Below are positions 34,869 through 43,632 of a DNA stretch of 61,779 bases, one piece after another. The notes below the pieces were generated by a model, which was not told the origin of the DNA, did no database searches, and saw only the letters and a program-made list of their open reading frames with translations. The position numbers were made by a program, and so were the translations under genes. Positions within the stretch are counted from its first letter, which is position 1, and the number at the start of each line of letters is the position of its first letter. The DNA comes from an uncultured Acetobacteraceae bacterium (GTDB lineage Bacteria > Pseudomonadota > Alphaproteobacteria > Acetobacterales > Acetobacteraceae), in the NCBI GenBank assembly GCA_937873225.1, contig CALMVN010000090.1:1-61779 (forward strand), given 5' to 3'.

Positions 34869-36241
34869 CGACCTGTCACTCCTGCGGAGCGCGTGACCCA
34901 CACGAACCGCGTCGCCATCATGATCGCGACCGCCGCCAGGGCCGCGGCGAGCGCGGTCCACAGCCCGGCGGCGCCGTATCCCAGCCGGAACGCCAGCAGC
35001 CACCCGAGCGGCAGGCCCACCAGCCAGTAGCCGACCTGGGCCAGCACCATCGGCGTCCTGGTGTCGCCCATGCCGCGCAGCGAGCCGATCGCCACCACCT
35101 GCACCCCGTCCGCCACCTGGAACAGGGCCAGGATGCCGAGCAGGGCGACGGCGATACGCAGCGCCGTCCGGTTGGCCGTAACCGAGGGGTTCAGGAACGC
35201 CGACGCCACCAGGCTCGGCGTGCACAGCAGCAGCAGCCCGATCGCGCCCATGACCAGGATCGCCATGCCGATCGCCACCAGCCCGGCGCGACGCACCGCG
35301 ATCCGGTCGCCGGCGCCGGTCGCCAGCCCCACCCGCACGTTCGCCGCCTGGCCCAGCGCCATCGGCACCATGAAGGTGAAGGCGCCGATGCCGAGCACGA
35401 TCTGGTGCGCCGCCAGCGACGCGGTGCCGAGCAGCCCGGCGGCCAGGCTCGCCAGCAGGAACATCAGCACCTCGCCGGCGATCGTCGCCATGATCGGCAG
35501 GCCGAGCCGAAGCAGCGGTGCCAGCTCGCATCGGTCCGGGCGCGGCGGGGTCACCAACCGTCCTCGGCGCCGGCTGCCGTGCAGGCAGGCGAACAGCACC
35601 AGCACCGTGCTCCACAGGGTGGCGGCGCTGGCGATCGCCGAGCCGCGCAGCCCCAGCGCCGGCAGCCCAAACGCGCCGTAGATCAGCGCGTCGTTCAGCA
35701 GCCCGTTGCCGACCGCCATTGCCGGCGTGACACGGAGCAGCAGGCCCGCCCCGTCGATCGCCGGCAGGATCGCCCGCATCGTCCCGAGACCTGCCACGTA
35801 GGCCGGCGTGGCCCAGCGCAGGATGCCGAGATAGGTCCCGACGTCGTGCGCGAGCGGCGCCGGCTCGCCCAGCAGGCGCAGGATCGGTTCCGCCAGGCTG
35901 AACAGCCCGAACAGCGGCACCGACAGGGCGAGGCCGAGGCAGAGCCCGGTGCCGTACAGTCCCGCGATGCGCCGCTCCGTGCCGGCGCCGCGCGCCTGTG
36001 CCGCCAGGATGCCGACGGCCATCAGCGCCCCCTGCAGCGACGCGCCGATGGCGAAGAACAGCGTGCCGGACAGGCCGCCGGCTGCCACCGCACGCTCGCC
36101 CAGGCCGCCGAGCAGGACCGTGTCGGTCAGTCCCATCGCCATCTCCGACAGGCTGACGATCGCCAGCGGCACCGCCAGGCGCAGGAGTGCTGCGGCATGC
36201 GCCGCCTTGCCCGCCGCCTCGACGGTTCCCACCGCGCTCAT
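34865..36241 (-). CDS. MATE-family multidrug/toxin exporter
   Basis: Inner-membrane antiporter of 458 residues with 12 predicted helices, in the NorM-like branch. Two homologous halves are seen: LAVPLAIVSLSEMAMGLTDTVLLG starts the first and LGLPIMATIAGEVLMFLLASL the second. The family exports cationic drugs or metabolites in exchange for Na+ or H+. The start is ATG 36241, divergent from cysS with 72 bp between. The stop overlaps the small exported protein gene. No regulator is adjacent. Confidence 0.92.
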   Translation of the reverse strand: MSAVGTVEAAGKAAHAAALLRLAVPLAIVSLSEMAMGLTDTVLLGGLGERAVAAGGLSGTLFFAIGASLQGALMAVGILAAQARGAGTERRIAGLYGTGLCLGLALSVPLFGLFSLAEPILRLLGEPAPLAHDVGTYLGILRWATPAYVAGLGTMRAILPAIDGAGLLLRVTPAMAVGNGLLNDALIYGAFGLPALGLRGSAIASAATLWSTVLVLFACLHGSRRRGRLVTPPRPDRCELAPLLRLGLPIMATIAGEVLMFLLASLAAGLLGTASLAAHQIVLGIGAFTFMVPMALGQAANVRVGLATGAGDRIAVRRAGLVAIGMAILVMGAIGLLLLCTPSLVASAFLNPSVTANRTALRIAVALLGILALFQVADGVQVVAIGSLRGMGDTRTPMVLAQVGYWLVGLPLGWLLAFRLGYGAAGLWTALAAALAAVAIMMATRFVWVTRSAGVTGR

Positions 36242-36313
36242 CGCGTCTCCACCCGGCACACCTGCCTGCCGCCCCTGCTTGCCGCGTTCCGGCCGATGCC
36301 GCAAAACCGGGCG

Positions 36314-37657
36314 ATGGCCCAGCTCACCCTCCACGACAGCCTGACCCGGAGCACGGCGCCTTTCGTGCCGCTCGATCCGGCGCATGTGCGGGTGTACTAC
36401 TGCGGGCCCACCGTCTACGACCTCCTGCACATCGGCAACCTGCGCGCCATGCTCACCGCCGACGTGCTGGTGCGCCTGCTGCGCCGGCTCTACCCGCGCG
36501 TCACCTTTGTCCGCAACATCACCGACGTGGACGACAAGATCAACGCGCGTGCCGCCGAACTCGGCATCGGCATCGCGGCACTTGCCGACGGAACGATCGC
36601 CGAGCTGCACGCCGACCTCGCGGCCGCGGGCGTGCTCCCGCCCGACATCGAGCCGCGCGCGACCCACCACGTCGGCGAGATGATCGCCCTGATCGCGAGC
36701 CTGGTCGCCTCCGGCTACGCCTATGCGGCGGAGGGGCACGTGCTGTTCTCGGTGCGGCACTTTCCCGAGTACGGCCGCCTGTCGGGCCGGAACCCGGACG
36801 AGCTGCTGGCCGGCGCACGCGTCGAGGTGGCGCCATACAAGCGCGACCCCGGCGACTTCGTGCTGTGGAAGCCGTCGACGTCGGAGCTGCCGGGCTGGGA
36901 CAGCCCCTGGGGGCGCGGCCGGCCCGGTTGGCACATCGAGTGCAGCGCCATGGCCGAGCGCTACCTGGGTGCCAGCTTCGACATCCATGGCGGCGGCAGC
37001 GACCTGCTGTTCCCGCACCACGAGAACGAGCGCGCGCAAAGCCTGTGCGGCTATCCCGGCAGCAGCTTCGCCACCGTGTGGCTGCACAACGCGATGCTGA
37101 ACGTCGAGGGCGAGAAGATGTCCAAGAGCCTGGGCAACTTCCGCACGATCCGCGACGTGCTGCAGGACGCGCCGGCGGAGGCGCTGCGCCTGCTGCTGCT
37201 TGGCACCCACTACCGCTCGGTGCTGGACTTCACCCGTGCCGGCCTGGACAAGGCGCGCCATACGCTCGACCGGTTCTACCGCGCGATCCAGCACTCCGGC
37301 GCGGACGCGGAAGGGCCGGTGCCGGACGAGGTCCTCCACGCGCTGTGCCAGGACCTGAACAGCCCGGCCGCCATCGCCGTGATGCACCGCCTGGCGGATG
37401 CGGCGATGGCCGGACGGCAATCGGCGGGGGAGGGGCTTCGCGCCGCGGGACGGCTGGTCGGGCTCCTGCAGGCGGACCCGGAACAATGGTTTCGGGCCGG
37501 CACGGATGCGGACGCGGTGGAGCAGGCGATCGCGGAACGGCTGGCGGCGCGCAAGGCGCGCGACTTCGCGCGCGCCGACGCCATCCGCGCCCGGCTGCTG
37601 GCGGACGGCGTCGTGCTGGAGGACGGCCCCGCCGGCACCACCTGGCGGAGGGCGTGA
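36314..37657 (+). CDS. cysS: Cysteinyl-tRNA synthetase
   Basis: Class I synthetase of 447 residues that charges tRNA-Cys. The zinc/active-site Cys of [13 protein letters not shown]-type HIGNLR, the WHIECSAMA and [11 protein letters not shown] zinc-ligand blocks, and EKMSKS are all present. The C-terminal domain is standard ([14 protein letters not shown]). I chose ATG 36314 ([12 protein letters not shown]), which matches the family start; an in-frame ATG lies six codons upstream. Confidence 0.97.
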   Translation: MAQLTLHDSLTRSTAPFVPLDPAHVRVYYCGPTVYDLLHIGNLRAMLTADVLVRLLRRLYPRVTFVRNITDVDDKINARAAELGIGIAALADGTIAELHADLAAAGVLPPDIEPRATHHVGEMIALIASLVASGYAYAAEGHVLFSVRHFPEYGRLSGRNPDELLAGARVEVAPYKRDPGDFVLWKPSTSELPGWDSPWGRGRPGWHIECSAMAERYLGASFDIHGGGSDLLFPHHENERAQSLCGYPGSSFATVWLHNAMLNVEGEKMSKSLGNFRTIRDVLQDAPAEALRLLLLGTHYRSVLDFTRAGLDKARHTLDRFYRAIQHSGADAEGPVPDEVLHALCQDLNSPAAIAVMHRLADAAMAGRQSAGEGLRAAGRLVGLLQADPEQWFRAGTDADAVEQAIAERLAARKARDFARADAIRARLLADGVVLEDGPAGTTWRRA

Positions 37658-37703
37658 TGGGCGGCGGACGCGACGGGGCGGCGGACGTGACGGGGCGCCG
37701 CGC

Positions 37704-38492
37704 ATGACCGGCCGCGACGGCGGCGCCGCGCTGGAGCCGATCGGCAACAGCCCGGTGGTGATCCTGGTGCGGCCGCAGCTGGCGGAGAACGTCGGCAGCG
37801 TCGCCCGCGCCATGGCCAATGGCGGCCTGTTCCACCTGCGCCTGGTCGAGCCCCGAGACGGCTGGCCGCAGGAACGGGCCTGGCGCGCCGCCTCCGGCGC
37901 CGACCGGATCCTGGACGGCGCGACCGTGCATCCGGACGTCGGCGACGCGGTGGCCGACCTGCACCACGTGTTCGCCACCTGTCCGCGTCCGCGTCACGTG
38001 GTCAAGCCGGTGCTGACCGCGCGCGGCGGTGCGGCCGAGATGCGCGAGATCACCGCCCGGGCCTTGCGCGTCGGCATCCTGTTCGGCCCGGAGCGCGCCG
38101 GGCTGGACAGCGACGACATGGCGCGCGCCGACGCGCTGATCCGCTACCCGCTCAACCCGGGCTTCTCCTCGCTCAACCTGGCCCAGGCGGTGATGATCAT
38201 GGCCTACGAGTGGTGGCTGGCCGCCGACGACACGCCCCCGCGCACGCTGATGACCAACGAGACGCGCGTCGCCAACAAGGGGGAGCTGGAGAACTTCATG
38301 GGCCACCTCGTCCGCGAGCTCGACGCCTGCGGCTTCCTGCGCAACCTGCCCAAGCGGCCCGGCATGGTGCGCAACCTCCGGCACTTCTTCGAGCGCGGCG
38401 AGGTGACCGAGCAGGAGCTGCGCACGTTGCACGGCGTGGTCACCGAGCTGGCGCTGGGCCGCCGGATGCGCGGGCGCGACGAGACCGGTTGA
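37704..38492 (+). CDS. trmJ: tRNA/rRNA 2'-O-methyltransferase, TrmJ-like (SpoU family)
   Basis: SPOUT-class RNA methyltransferase of 262 residues. The N-terminal VVILVRPQLAENVGSVARAMANGG carries motif 1; GILFGPERAGL and YPLNPGFSSLNLAQAVMIMAYE are motifs 2 and 3 forming the S-adenosylmethionine knot. The C-terminal extension (about 170-262) is the feature that distinguishes TrmJ, which methylates residue 32 of tRNA. The assignment to TrmJ rather than another SpoU enzyme is by length and layout. The gene follows cysS by 46 bp. Confidence 0.85.
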   Translation: MTGRDGGAALEPIGNSPVVILVRPQLAENVGSVARAMANGGLFHLRLVEPRDGWPQERAWRAASGADRILDGATVHPDVGDAVADLHHVFATCPRPRHVVKPVLTARGGAAEMREITARALRVGILFGPERAGLDSDDMARADALIRYPLNPGFSSLNLAQAVMIMAYEWWLAADDTPPRTLMTNETRVANKGELENFMGHLVRELDACGFLRNLPKRPGMVRNLRHFFERGEVTEQELRTLHGVVTELALGRRMRGRDETG

Positions 38493-38504
38493 GCCCGCCC
38501 GAGA

Positions 38505-38533
38505 TTGACTTCCCGCGTTCCTGCTCCTATGAG
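38505..38533 (+). promoter_or_regulatory. Sigma-70-type promoter upstream of rpsD
   Basis: TTGACT (38505-38510), 17-bp spacer, TATGAG (38528-38533). It would give a leader of about 170 nt before rpsD, beginning with the small hairpin CCCGGC-TTACT-GCCGGG (38535-38551). Confidence 0.6.
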
Positions 38534-38710
38534 CCCCGGCTTACTGCCGGGAACGTGGACGGTCCGGTCGATGTCGCGGAAGCGGCCCGATGATGCGGAA
38601 CGCGCCCGCCTTGACCTCCGGGTCCGGGCCTACCGGTGCAACAAGCGGAACACGGCGGCGGGCTGATGGCCCGGACGCTTGCCGCACAGAAGACCGGAAG
38701 GAGCGCGCTC

Positions 38711-39328
38711 ATGACCAAGCGCCTCGAGAGCAAGTACAAGATCAACCGCCGCCTCGGCGTCAACCTGTGGGGCCGCGCCAAGTCGCCGATCAACAAGCGC
38801 GAGTACGGCCCCGGCCAGCACGGCCAGCGACGCAAGCAGAAGCCGTCCGACTTCTCCGTGCAGCTGATGGCCAAGCAGAAGCTCAAGGGCTACTACGGCA
38901 ACATCAGCGAGAAGCAGTTCCGCAAGTACTACGACGAGGCGGTGCGCCGGAAGGGCGACACCTCGGAGAACCTGGTGGACCTGCTGGAGCGCCGTCTGGA
39001 CGCGGTGATCTACCGCCTCAAGTTCGCGATGACCCCGTTCGCCGCGCGCCAGTTCGTCAACCACGGCCACGTGACGGTGAACGGCCGCAAGGTGAACATT
39101 CCCTCCTTCCTGGTCCGCGACGGCGACACCATCGAGGTGCGCGAGAAGAGCAAGCAGCTGGCCGTGGTGCTCGACGCGGCGCAGAGCGGCGAGCGCGACG
39201 TGCCGGAATACCTGGAGGTCGACCATCGCGCGATGAAGGGCCGCTTCCAGCGCAGCCCGAAGCTGACCGACGTGCCGTATCCGGTCACCATGGAGCCGAA
39301 CCTGGTGGTCGAGTTCTACTCGCGCTGA
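38711..39328 (+). CDS. rpsD: 30S ribosomal protein S4
   Basis: Primary 16S rRNA-binding protein of the small subunit, 205 residues, the normal alphaproteobacterial length. [20 protein letters not shown] at the start, [12 protein letters not shown], the S4 RNA-binding domain ([22 protein letters not shown]) and the terminal [10 protein letters not shown] are diagnostic. ATG 38711 is preceded by GGAAGGA; longer in-frame starts at 38636 and 38666 lie in the leader. It stands alone rather than in the alpha operon with rpsM and rpoA. Confidence 0.98.
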   Translation: MTKRLESKYKINRRLGVNLWGRAKSPINKREYGPGQHGQRRKQKPSDFSVQLMAKQKLKGYYGNISEKQFRKYYDEAVRRKGDTSENLVDLLERRLDAVIYRLKFAMTPFAARQFVNHGHVTVNGRKVNIPSFLVRDGDTIEVREKSKQLAVVLDAAQSGERDVPEYLEVDHRAMKGRFQRSPKLTDVPYPVTMEPNLVVEFYSR

Positions 39329-39339
39329 GGCGGCTGCCG

Positions 39340-39459
39340 CAGGGGGCGCTGCCCCCTGCACCCCTGCCAGAGGGCAGTCGCCCTCTGGACACCCAATCGC
39401 TTAAACCCTGGGTTCCAAGGACGACTGTCCTTGGCGGGGTCCAGGGGTGGAACCCCTGG
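39340..39459 (+). repeat. Four-hairpin structured intergenic element
   Basis: Four perfect short hairpins are packed into 120 bp. They are 39340-39358 (CAGGGGGC, 3-base loop), 39367-39388 (CCAGAGGGC, 4-base loop), 39415-39434 (CCAAGGAC, 4-base loop) and 39441-39459 (CCAGGGGT, 3-base loop). Stems are 8-9 bp. A weaker near-palindrome (AACCCTGGGTT) lies between the second and third. None has a U tract, so simple termination is doubtful. The last stem ends on the base before the prfC ATG. Similar GC-rich hairpin cassettes are, to my recollection, dispersed in Acetobacteraceae genomes. Confidence 0.8.
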
Positions 39460-40992
39460 ATGTCCGAGCTTCAATCCGAAATCTCCCGCCGGCGCACCTT
39501 CGCGATCATTTCGCATCCCGATGCCGGCAAGACCACGCTGACCGAGCGCCTGCTGCGCGCCGGCGGCGCGATCCAGCTCGCCGGCAACGTGCGCGCCAAG
39601 GGCGAGCGGCGCCGCACCCGGTCCGACTGGATGGGCATCGAGCGCGAGCGCGGCATCTCCGTGGTCACCTCGGTGATGACGTTCGAGTACGGCGGCTGCA
39701 TCTTCAACCTGCTCGACACCCCCGGTCACGAGGACTTCTCCGAGGACACCTACCGCACCCTGACCGCGGTAGACTCCGCGGTCATGGTGATCGACGCCGC
39801 CAAGGGCATCGAGGAGCGCACGCGCAAGCTGTTCGAGATCTGCCGCCTGCGCGACATCCCGATCATCACCTTCGTCAACAAGATGGACCGGGAAGCGCAG
39901 GACCCGTTCGCCCTGCTCGACGAGGTGAGCCAGGCGCTGGCGCTCGACACCGCTCCCGCGACCTGGCCGATCGGCCGCGCCGCCAGCTTCGTCGGCACCT
40001 ATGACCTGCGCGCCCGCGCGGTGCACGTGTCGGCCCCGCTGCCGCAGTCCGACCCGCGCATGGTGGCCCTCGGCGAGGAGCTTGAGCTGGTGCAGGCGGC
40101 GCTGCCGGAGTGGGACCGCGAGGGCTTCGACGCCGGCCACCTGACCCCGGTGTTCTTCGGCAGCGCCATGCGCGAGATCGGTGTGACCGACCTGCTCGAC
40201 GCCCTGGTCAGCTTCGGGCCCGCCCCGCGCGCCCAGGCCACCGACGGCCGGGTCGTGCAGGCGGACGAGCCGGCGATGACTGCGCTGATCTTCAAGATCC
40301 AGGCCAACATGGACCCCAACCACCGCGACCGGATGGCCTTTGCCCGCGTCTGCTCCGGCCGGCTCGCGCGCGGCATGCGGGTCAAGCACGTGCGCTCGGC
40401 CAAGCAGTTCGCGCTGCACACGCCGCAGTTCTTCTTCGCCCGCGACCGCCAGCTGGCCGAGGAGGCGTTCGCCGGCGACGTGGTCGGCATCCCCAATCAC
40501 GGTACGCTCCGCATCGGCGACACCCTGACCGAGGGCGAGGACATCCGCTTCACCGGGGTGCCGCACTTCGCGCCAGAGATCCTGCGCCGGGTGCGCCTCG
40601 ACGACGCGATGAAGGCCAAGAAGCTGCGCACCGCGCTGCAGGAGCTGGCGGAGGAGGGGGTGGTGCAGCTGTTCCGCCCGCAGGATGGCTCCCCGCCGAT
40701 CGTCGGCGTGGTCGGCACGCTGCAGCTCGACGTGCTGCAGGCAAGGCTCGCCGGGGAATACGGCGTGAGCATCGGCTTCGAGAGCACGCCCTACTCCCTG
40801 GCGCGCTGGGTCGACGGTGACAAGGCGCTGCTGGCGGGCTTCGTCGCCACCAACCGCACTGCCATGGCGGACGACATGGACGGGGCCCCGGTGTTCCTGG
40901 CCAGCTCGGCCTTCATGATGCGACGCGCCGCCGAGATGAATGCCGGACTTCACTTTTTTGACATCAAGCAGATCGGTGCCGCTTCTGCCTGA
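39460..40992 (+). CDS. prfC: Peptide chain release factor 3 (RF3 GTPase)
   Basis: Translational GTPase of 510 residues that recycles RF1/RF2 after termination. G motifs: HPDAGKTT (19-26), RGISVVTSV, DTPGHEDFSEDTYRTL and NKMD. Residues further on (FKIQANMDPNHRDR, GDVVGIPNHGTLRIGDT) are RF3-specific. ATG 39460 gives the family N-terminus (EISRRRTFAIISHP), and the coding sequence begins directly at the end of the fourth hairpin of the preceding element. The likely ribosome-binding sequence (GGGGTGGA) is inside that stem, so folding could hide it. Confidence 0.97.
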   Translation: MSELQSEISRRRTFAIISHPDAGKTTLTERLLRAGGAIQLAGNVRAKGERRRTRSDWMGIERERGISVVTSVMTFEYGGCIFNLLDTPGHEDFSEDTYRTLTAVDSAVMVIDAAKGIEERTRKLFEICRLRDIPIITFVNKMDREAQDPFALLDEVSQALALDTAPATWPIGRAASFVGTYDLRARAVHVSAPLPQSDPRMVALGEELELVQAALPEWDREGFDAGHLTPVFFGSAMREIGVTDLLDALVSFGPAPRAQATDGRVVQADEPAMTALIFKIQANMDPNHRDRMAFARVCSGRLARGMRVKHVRSAKQFALHTPQFFFARDRQLAEEAFAGDVVGIPNHGTLRIGDTLTEGEDIRFTGVPHFAPEILRRVRLDDAMKAKKLRTALQELAEEGVVQLFRPQDGSPPIVGVVGTLQLDVLQARLAGEYGVSIGFESTPYSLARWVDGDKALLAGFVATNRTAMADDMDGAPVFLASSAFMMRRAAEMNAGLHFFDIKQIGAASA

Positions 40993-41021
40993 AGCGCTGC
41001 CGTCCGGTGCTGCGCGCTTTT
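40992..41021 (+). terminator. Possible terminator after prfC
   Basis: AAGCGC (40992-40997) pairs with GCGCTT (41014-41019), followed by TT. The stem is only 6 bp and the loop 16 bases, so this is a weak candidate. Confidence 0.35.
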
Positions 41022-41141
41022 ACCGCTCGTTAAGTTCGGTCTTCTAGCAATGGCTTCTGTCGCTGGCAGCGGCCCGGGTGTTTCCAGGCCTGATCCCCTG
41101 TCGGCTCGAAACAGCTTGTTCAAGCCAGCAGGAAGAACGTC

Positions 41142-42977
41142 ATGAGCACGCAAGACACCAGCGTCGAGATCACGGGGGCCGGTTCCGCGACGGCCATCAG
41201 CGGGCAGCAGGGGGCACTTTTTTCCGACCTGGCTGTGACGAGCGGTGACGGGTCCGCCGTGTCCGCCACCCTGCTGCTTCCTGCTTCCGAAGGAACCCTG
41301 TCGATTGCGGACGTGCCGGCGGATGTCGCGGCGACGCTGATCCAGCGTCCGGACGTGTCCACCAGCGCCCTCCTGATGAGCGGCACCGCGGCGCAGGTGC
41401 AGGCGGCCCTGTCGGAGGTGATGCTGACCCCCACCGCCGGCCTCACCGCCCCCTCGTCCGGCAGCTACCAGCTGATCCTGTCCAACGACGCGCAGCGCAG
41501 CTTCGTCACCGGCAGCCTGACCATCGCCGCGGTCCCGGTGGTGGTGACGCCTCCGGTGTCGCCCACGCTGCCCGTGTCGCCTACGCCGCCCACTCCGCCG
41601 GCGTCCGCCTACGTGCAGACCGGTTCCAGCTACGCCGTCAGCGGCGACGGGTCGCAGGCTGCGGTCATCGATACCGGCACCACCGCCTCGACCGTCACCG
41701 GGGGCGCTGCCTCCCTCGACTTCACCGGCGGCAACGCGACGCTGTACCTCAGCGGCACCGGCACTACCACGGTGCACAGCGAGGGCGGCAACACCGTCTG
41801 GGTGGGTGCGGCACCGCTCGACTACGTCAGCGGCGGCAACAGCACGCTGCAGGTCAGCAGCGGCAGCATCGACATCAGCGGCGGCGCTGCTACCGACAGC
41901 AACATGATCGTGCTGGCTGCCACCGGCTCCGGCTCCGGCTCCGTCGACGTCACCAGCTCCGGCCCGTCCGGCACCGTGCTGTTCGGCGGCCCGTCGGCGC
42001 TGCACTACACCGGCGGCAACGCCACCCTGGTCCTGAACGGCACCGACATGACCGGCAGCGCCGTGGTCGACAGCACCGGCGGCAATACCGTCTGGGCCGG
42101 CCGCGGCAGTCTCATGTACAACTCCGGCGGAACCAGCTCGCTGATCCTGTCGAGCGGCGCCGCCACCGTCACCGGCGGCGCGGCCGGGTCCGCCACCAGC
42201 ATCTCGATGGGCAGCGGCACGCTCGCCTATGACGGCAGCGCCGGCCCCGCCACCGTGCAGGGCGGCGCGGGCGCGCTGAGCGTCGACGGCGGCAACAGCG
42301 TGGTCACCCTCACGAACGGCAACGCGACGGTCGACGGCGGCGGCGCCGGCACGAACAACGTGGTCTACAACGGCAGCGGCGACGTGGTCTTCCAGGGCTC
42401 CGCCGGCGCTGCGGTCGTCACCGGCGGCACCGGCTCGGACACGGTGCATGCCGGCTCCGGCGGCGGCTGGTTCGGCGCCGGCACTGGCGGCAACAGCTAT
42501 CTGCAGGCCGGCGGCGGCGCCACCTTCCTGCAGGGTGCCGCCAACGGCGACATGCTGGTCGGCGCGGCCGGGGGATCCACCTGGATGCAGGCCGGCGCCG
42601 GCAACGAGACCCTGCTCGGCGGCAACAGCTCGGGCGTGGTCACCATGCAGCTCGGCACCGGCGCGGATCACGTGGTGCTGTCCACCGGCGGGAGCGCCAT
42701 CACCACCGGCAGCGGCACCGCCAGCATTTCCGGCGGCGGCGGCACCGAGCTGCTCAACATCGCCTCCAACGGCGGCGCCACCCTGTTCTCCTCGGGCAGG
42801 ACGGACCAGGCCACCATCAACGGCTTCCGGTTCGGCACCGACCATCTGGCCTTGTCCGGCACCTCCGTGACCGGCCTCATCCATTCGAGAGCCGGCACCA
42901 CCATCGACCTGTCGGGCGGCGGCTCGATCACCTTGAACGCGGTTCACGTCACCAACATGGACGGGTTGCTCGGCTAG
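41142..42977 (+). CDS. Large glycine/asparagine-repeat beta-helix-type surface or secreted protein
   Basis: Protein of 611 residues with no lysine or cysteine that I can find and only a handful of arginines. Residues 1-125 form a Ser/Thr-rich N-terminal domain, then a proline-rich linker (VSPTLPVSPTPPTPP) and about 450 residues of imperfect short repeats with GG(N/A) turns (FTGGNATLYL, GGNTVWVG, YTGGNATLVL, DGGNSVVTL). This is typical of a parallel beta-roll or beta-helix, distantly like RTX proteins but without the strict nonapeptide. The last 60 residues (INGFRFGTDHLALSG, ITLNAVHVTNMDGLLG) resemble C-termini of type I secreted proteins. There is no signal peptide. ATG 41142 has AGGAAG upstream. 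Function unknown; adhesion or matrix is a guess. Confidence 0.75.
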   Translation: MSTQDTSVEITGAGSATAISGQQGALFSDLAVTSGDGSAVSATLLLPASEGTLSIADVPADVAATLIQRPDVSTSALLMSGTAAQVQAALSEVMLTPTAGLTAPSSGSYQLILSNDAQRSFVTGSLTIAAVPVVVTPPVSPTLPVSPTPPTPPASAYVQTGSSYAVSGDGSQAAVIDTGTTASTVTGGAASLDFTGGNATLYLSGTGTTTVHSEGGNTVWVGAAPLDYVSGGNSTLQVSSGSIDISGGAATDSNMIVLAATGSGSGSVDVTSSGPSGTVLFGGPSALHYTGGNATLVLNGTDMTGSAVVDSTGGNTVWAGRGSLMYNSGGTSSLILSSGAATVTGGAAGSATSISMGSGTLAYDGSAGPATVQGGAGALSVDGGNSVVTLTNGNATVDGGGAGTNNVVYNGSGDVVFQGSAGAAVVTGGTGSDTVHAGSGGGWFGAGTGGNSYLQAGGGATFLQGAANGDMLVGAAGGSTWMQAGAGNETLLGGNSSGVVTMQLGTGADHVVLSTGGSAITTGSGTASISGGGGTELLNIASNGGATLFSSGRTDQATINGFRFGTDHLALSGTSVTGLIHSRAGTTIDLSGGGSITLNAVHVTNMDGLLG

Positions 42978-42991
42978 AACCGTCCGACGGC

Positions 42992-43023
42992 TTTCCCCCG
43001 GCCGTGATGGCGGCCGGGGGAAA
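42992..43023 (+). terminator. Strong terminator-like hairpin after the repeat-protein gene
   Basis: Perfect 13-bp stem TTTCCCCCGGCCG/CGGCCGGGGGAAA with a six-base loop, 14 bp after the stop. The plus strand lacks a U run beyond the stem, but TTT at the stem base would serve an antisense transcript. Probably a barrier between the two transcription units. Confidence 0.65.
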
Positions 43024-43075
43024 CACGTCCCGCCATCCGCCGTTGCTGCTGCACCACAGCGTGCAGGAGACGCAG

Positions 43076-43621
43076 ATGCCCGACATCACCGGACGCAGGA
43101 TCGCCGTGCTGGCCACCGACGGGGTCGAGGAGGTGGAGCTGACGGAGCCGGTCGAGGCGCTGCGCGCGGCCGGTGCCGAGGTCACCCTGGTGTCGCTCAA
43201 GGCCGGGCGGATCCAGGCGATGAACGAGGACGTGAACCCGGCTGGCACCCATCAGGTCGACCTGCCGGTCGCGGAAGCCGACGCGGGATCGTTCGACGGC
43301 CTCGTGCTGCCGGGGGGTACCACCAATCCGGACAAGCTGCGCCTGGACGAGGACGCGGTGGGCTTCGTGAAGGGCTTCGTGTCGTCGGCCAAGCCGATCG
43401 CCGCCATCTGTCACGGCCCGTGGATGCTGATCAACGCCGGCGGCGTCGCCGGGCGCACCATGACCTCGTGGCCCTCCCTGCAGACCGACCTGCGCAACGC
43501 CGGCGCCACCTGGGTCGACGAGACGGTGGTCAGGGACGGCAGGCTGGTGACCTCGCGAAACCCGAAGGACCTGCCCGCCTTCTGCGACGCGATCGTCGCC
43601 CTGTTCGCCGAGGCCGCCTGA
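43076..43621 (+). CDS. DJ-1/PfpI family protein (YhbO/YraA-like deglycase or protease fold)
   Basis: Protein of 181 residues in the type 1 glutamine amidotransferase-like fold. The nucleophile elbow AICHGPWML contains Cys112 followed by His113, and Glu18 (DGVEEVEL) is the conserved partner of that cysteine. PfpI-family members have been described as stress-related peptidases or glyoxal/methylglyoxal-adduct repair enzymes; which applies is not visible. The start at 43076 is preceded by CAGGAGA; an upstream in-frame ATG at 43004 falls in the terminator hairpin. Confidence 0.92.
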   Translation: MPDITGRRIAVLATDGVEEVELTEPVEALRAAGAEVTLVSLKAGRIQAMNEDVNPAGTHQVDLPVAEADAGSFDGLVLPGGTTNPDKLRLDEDAVGFVKGFVSSAKPIAAICHGPWMLINAGGVAGRTMTSWPSLQTDLRNAGATWVDETVVRDGRLVTSRNPKDLPAFCDAIVALFAEAA

Positions 43622-43632
43622 CGGGGCAGGCT

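Noticed and set aside
39340-39459. CRISPR-like array
   Set aside because: The four hairpins differ in sequence and are not direct repeats with unique spacers; no cas genes are present.
41700-42700. RTX calcium-binding nonapeptide array in the repeat protein
   Set aside because: GGxGxDxUx spacing is met only once or twice by chance (GGTGSDTVH); the repeats follow a different GG(N/A) pattern.
40950-42947. 665-codon minus-strand frame opposite the repeat protein
   Set aside because: Alanine/glycine/valine-rich mirror of the repeats. The plus frame has a ribosome-binding site, plausible N- and C-termini and a terminator.
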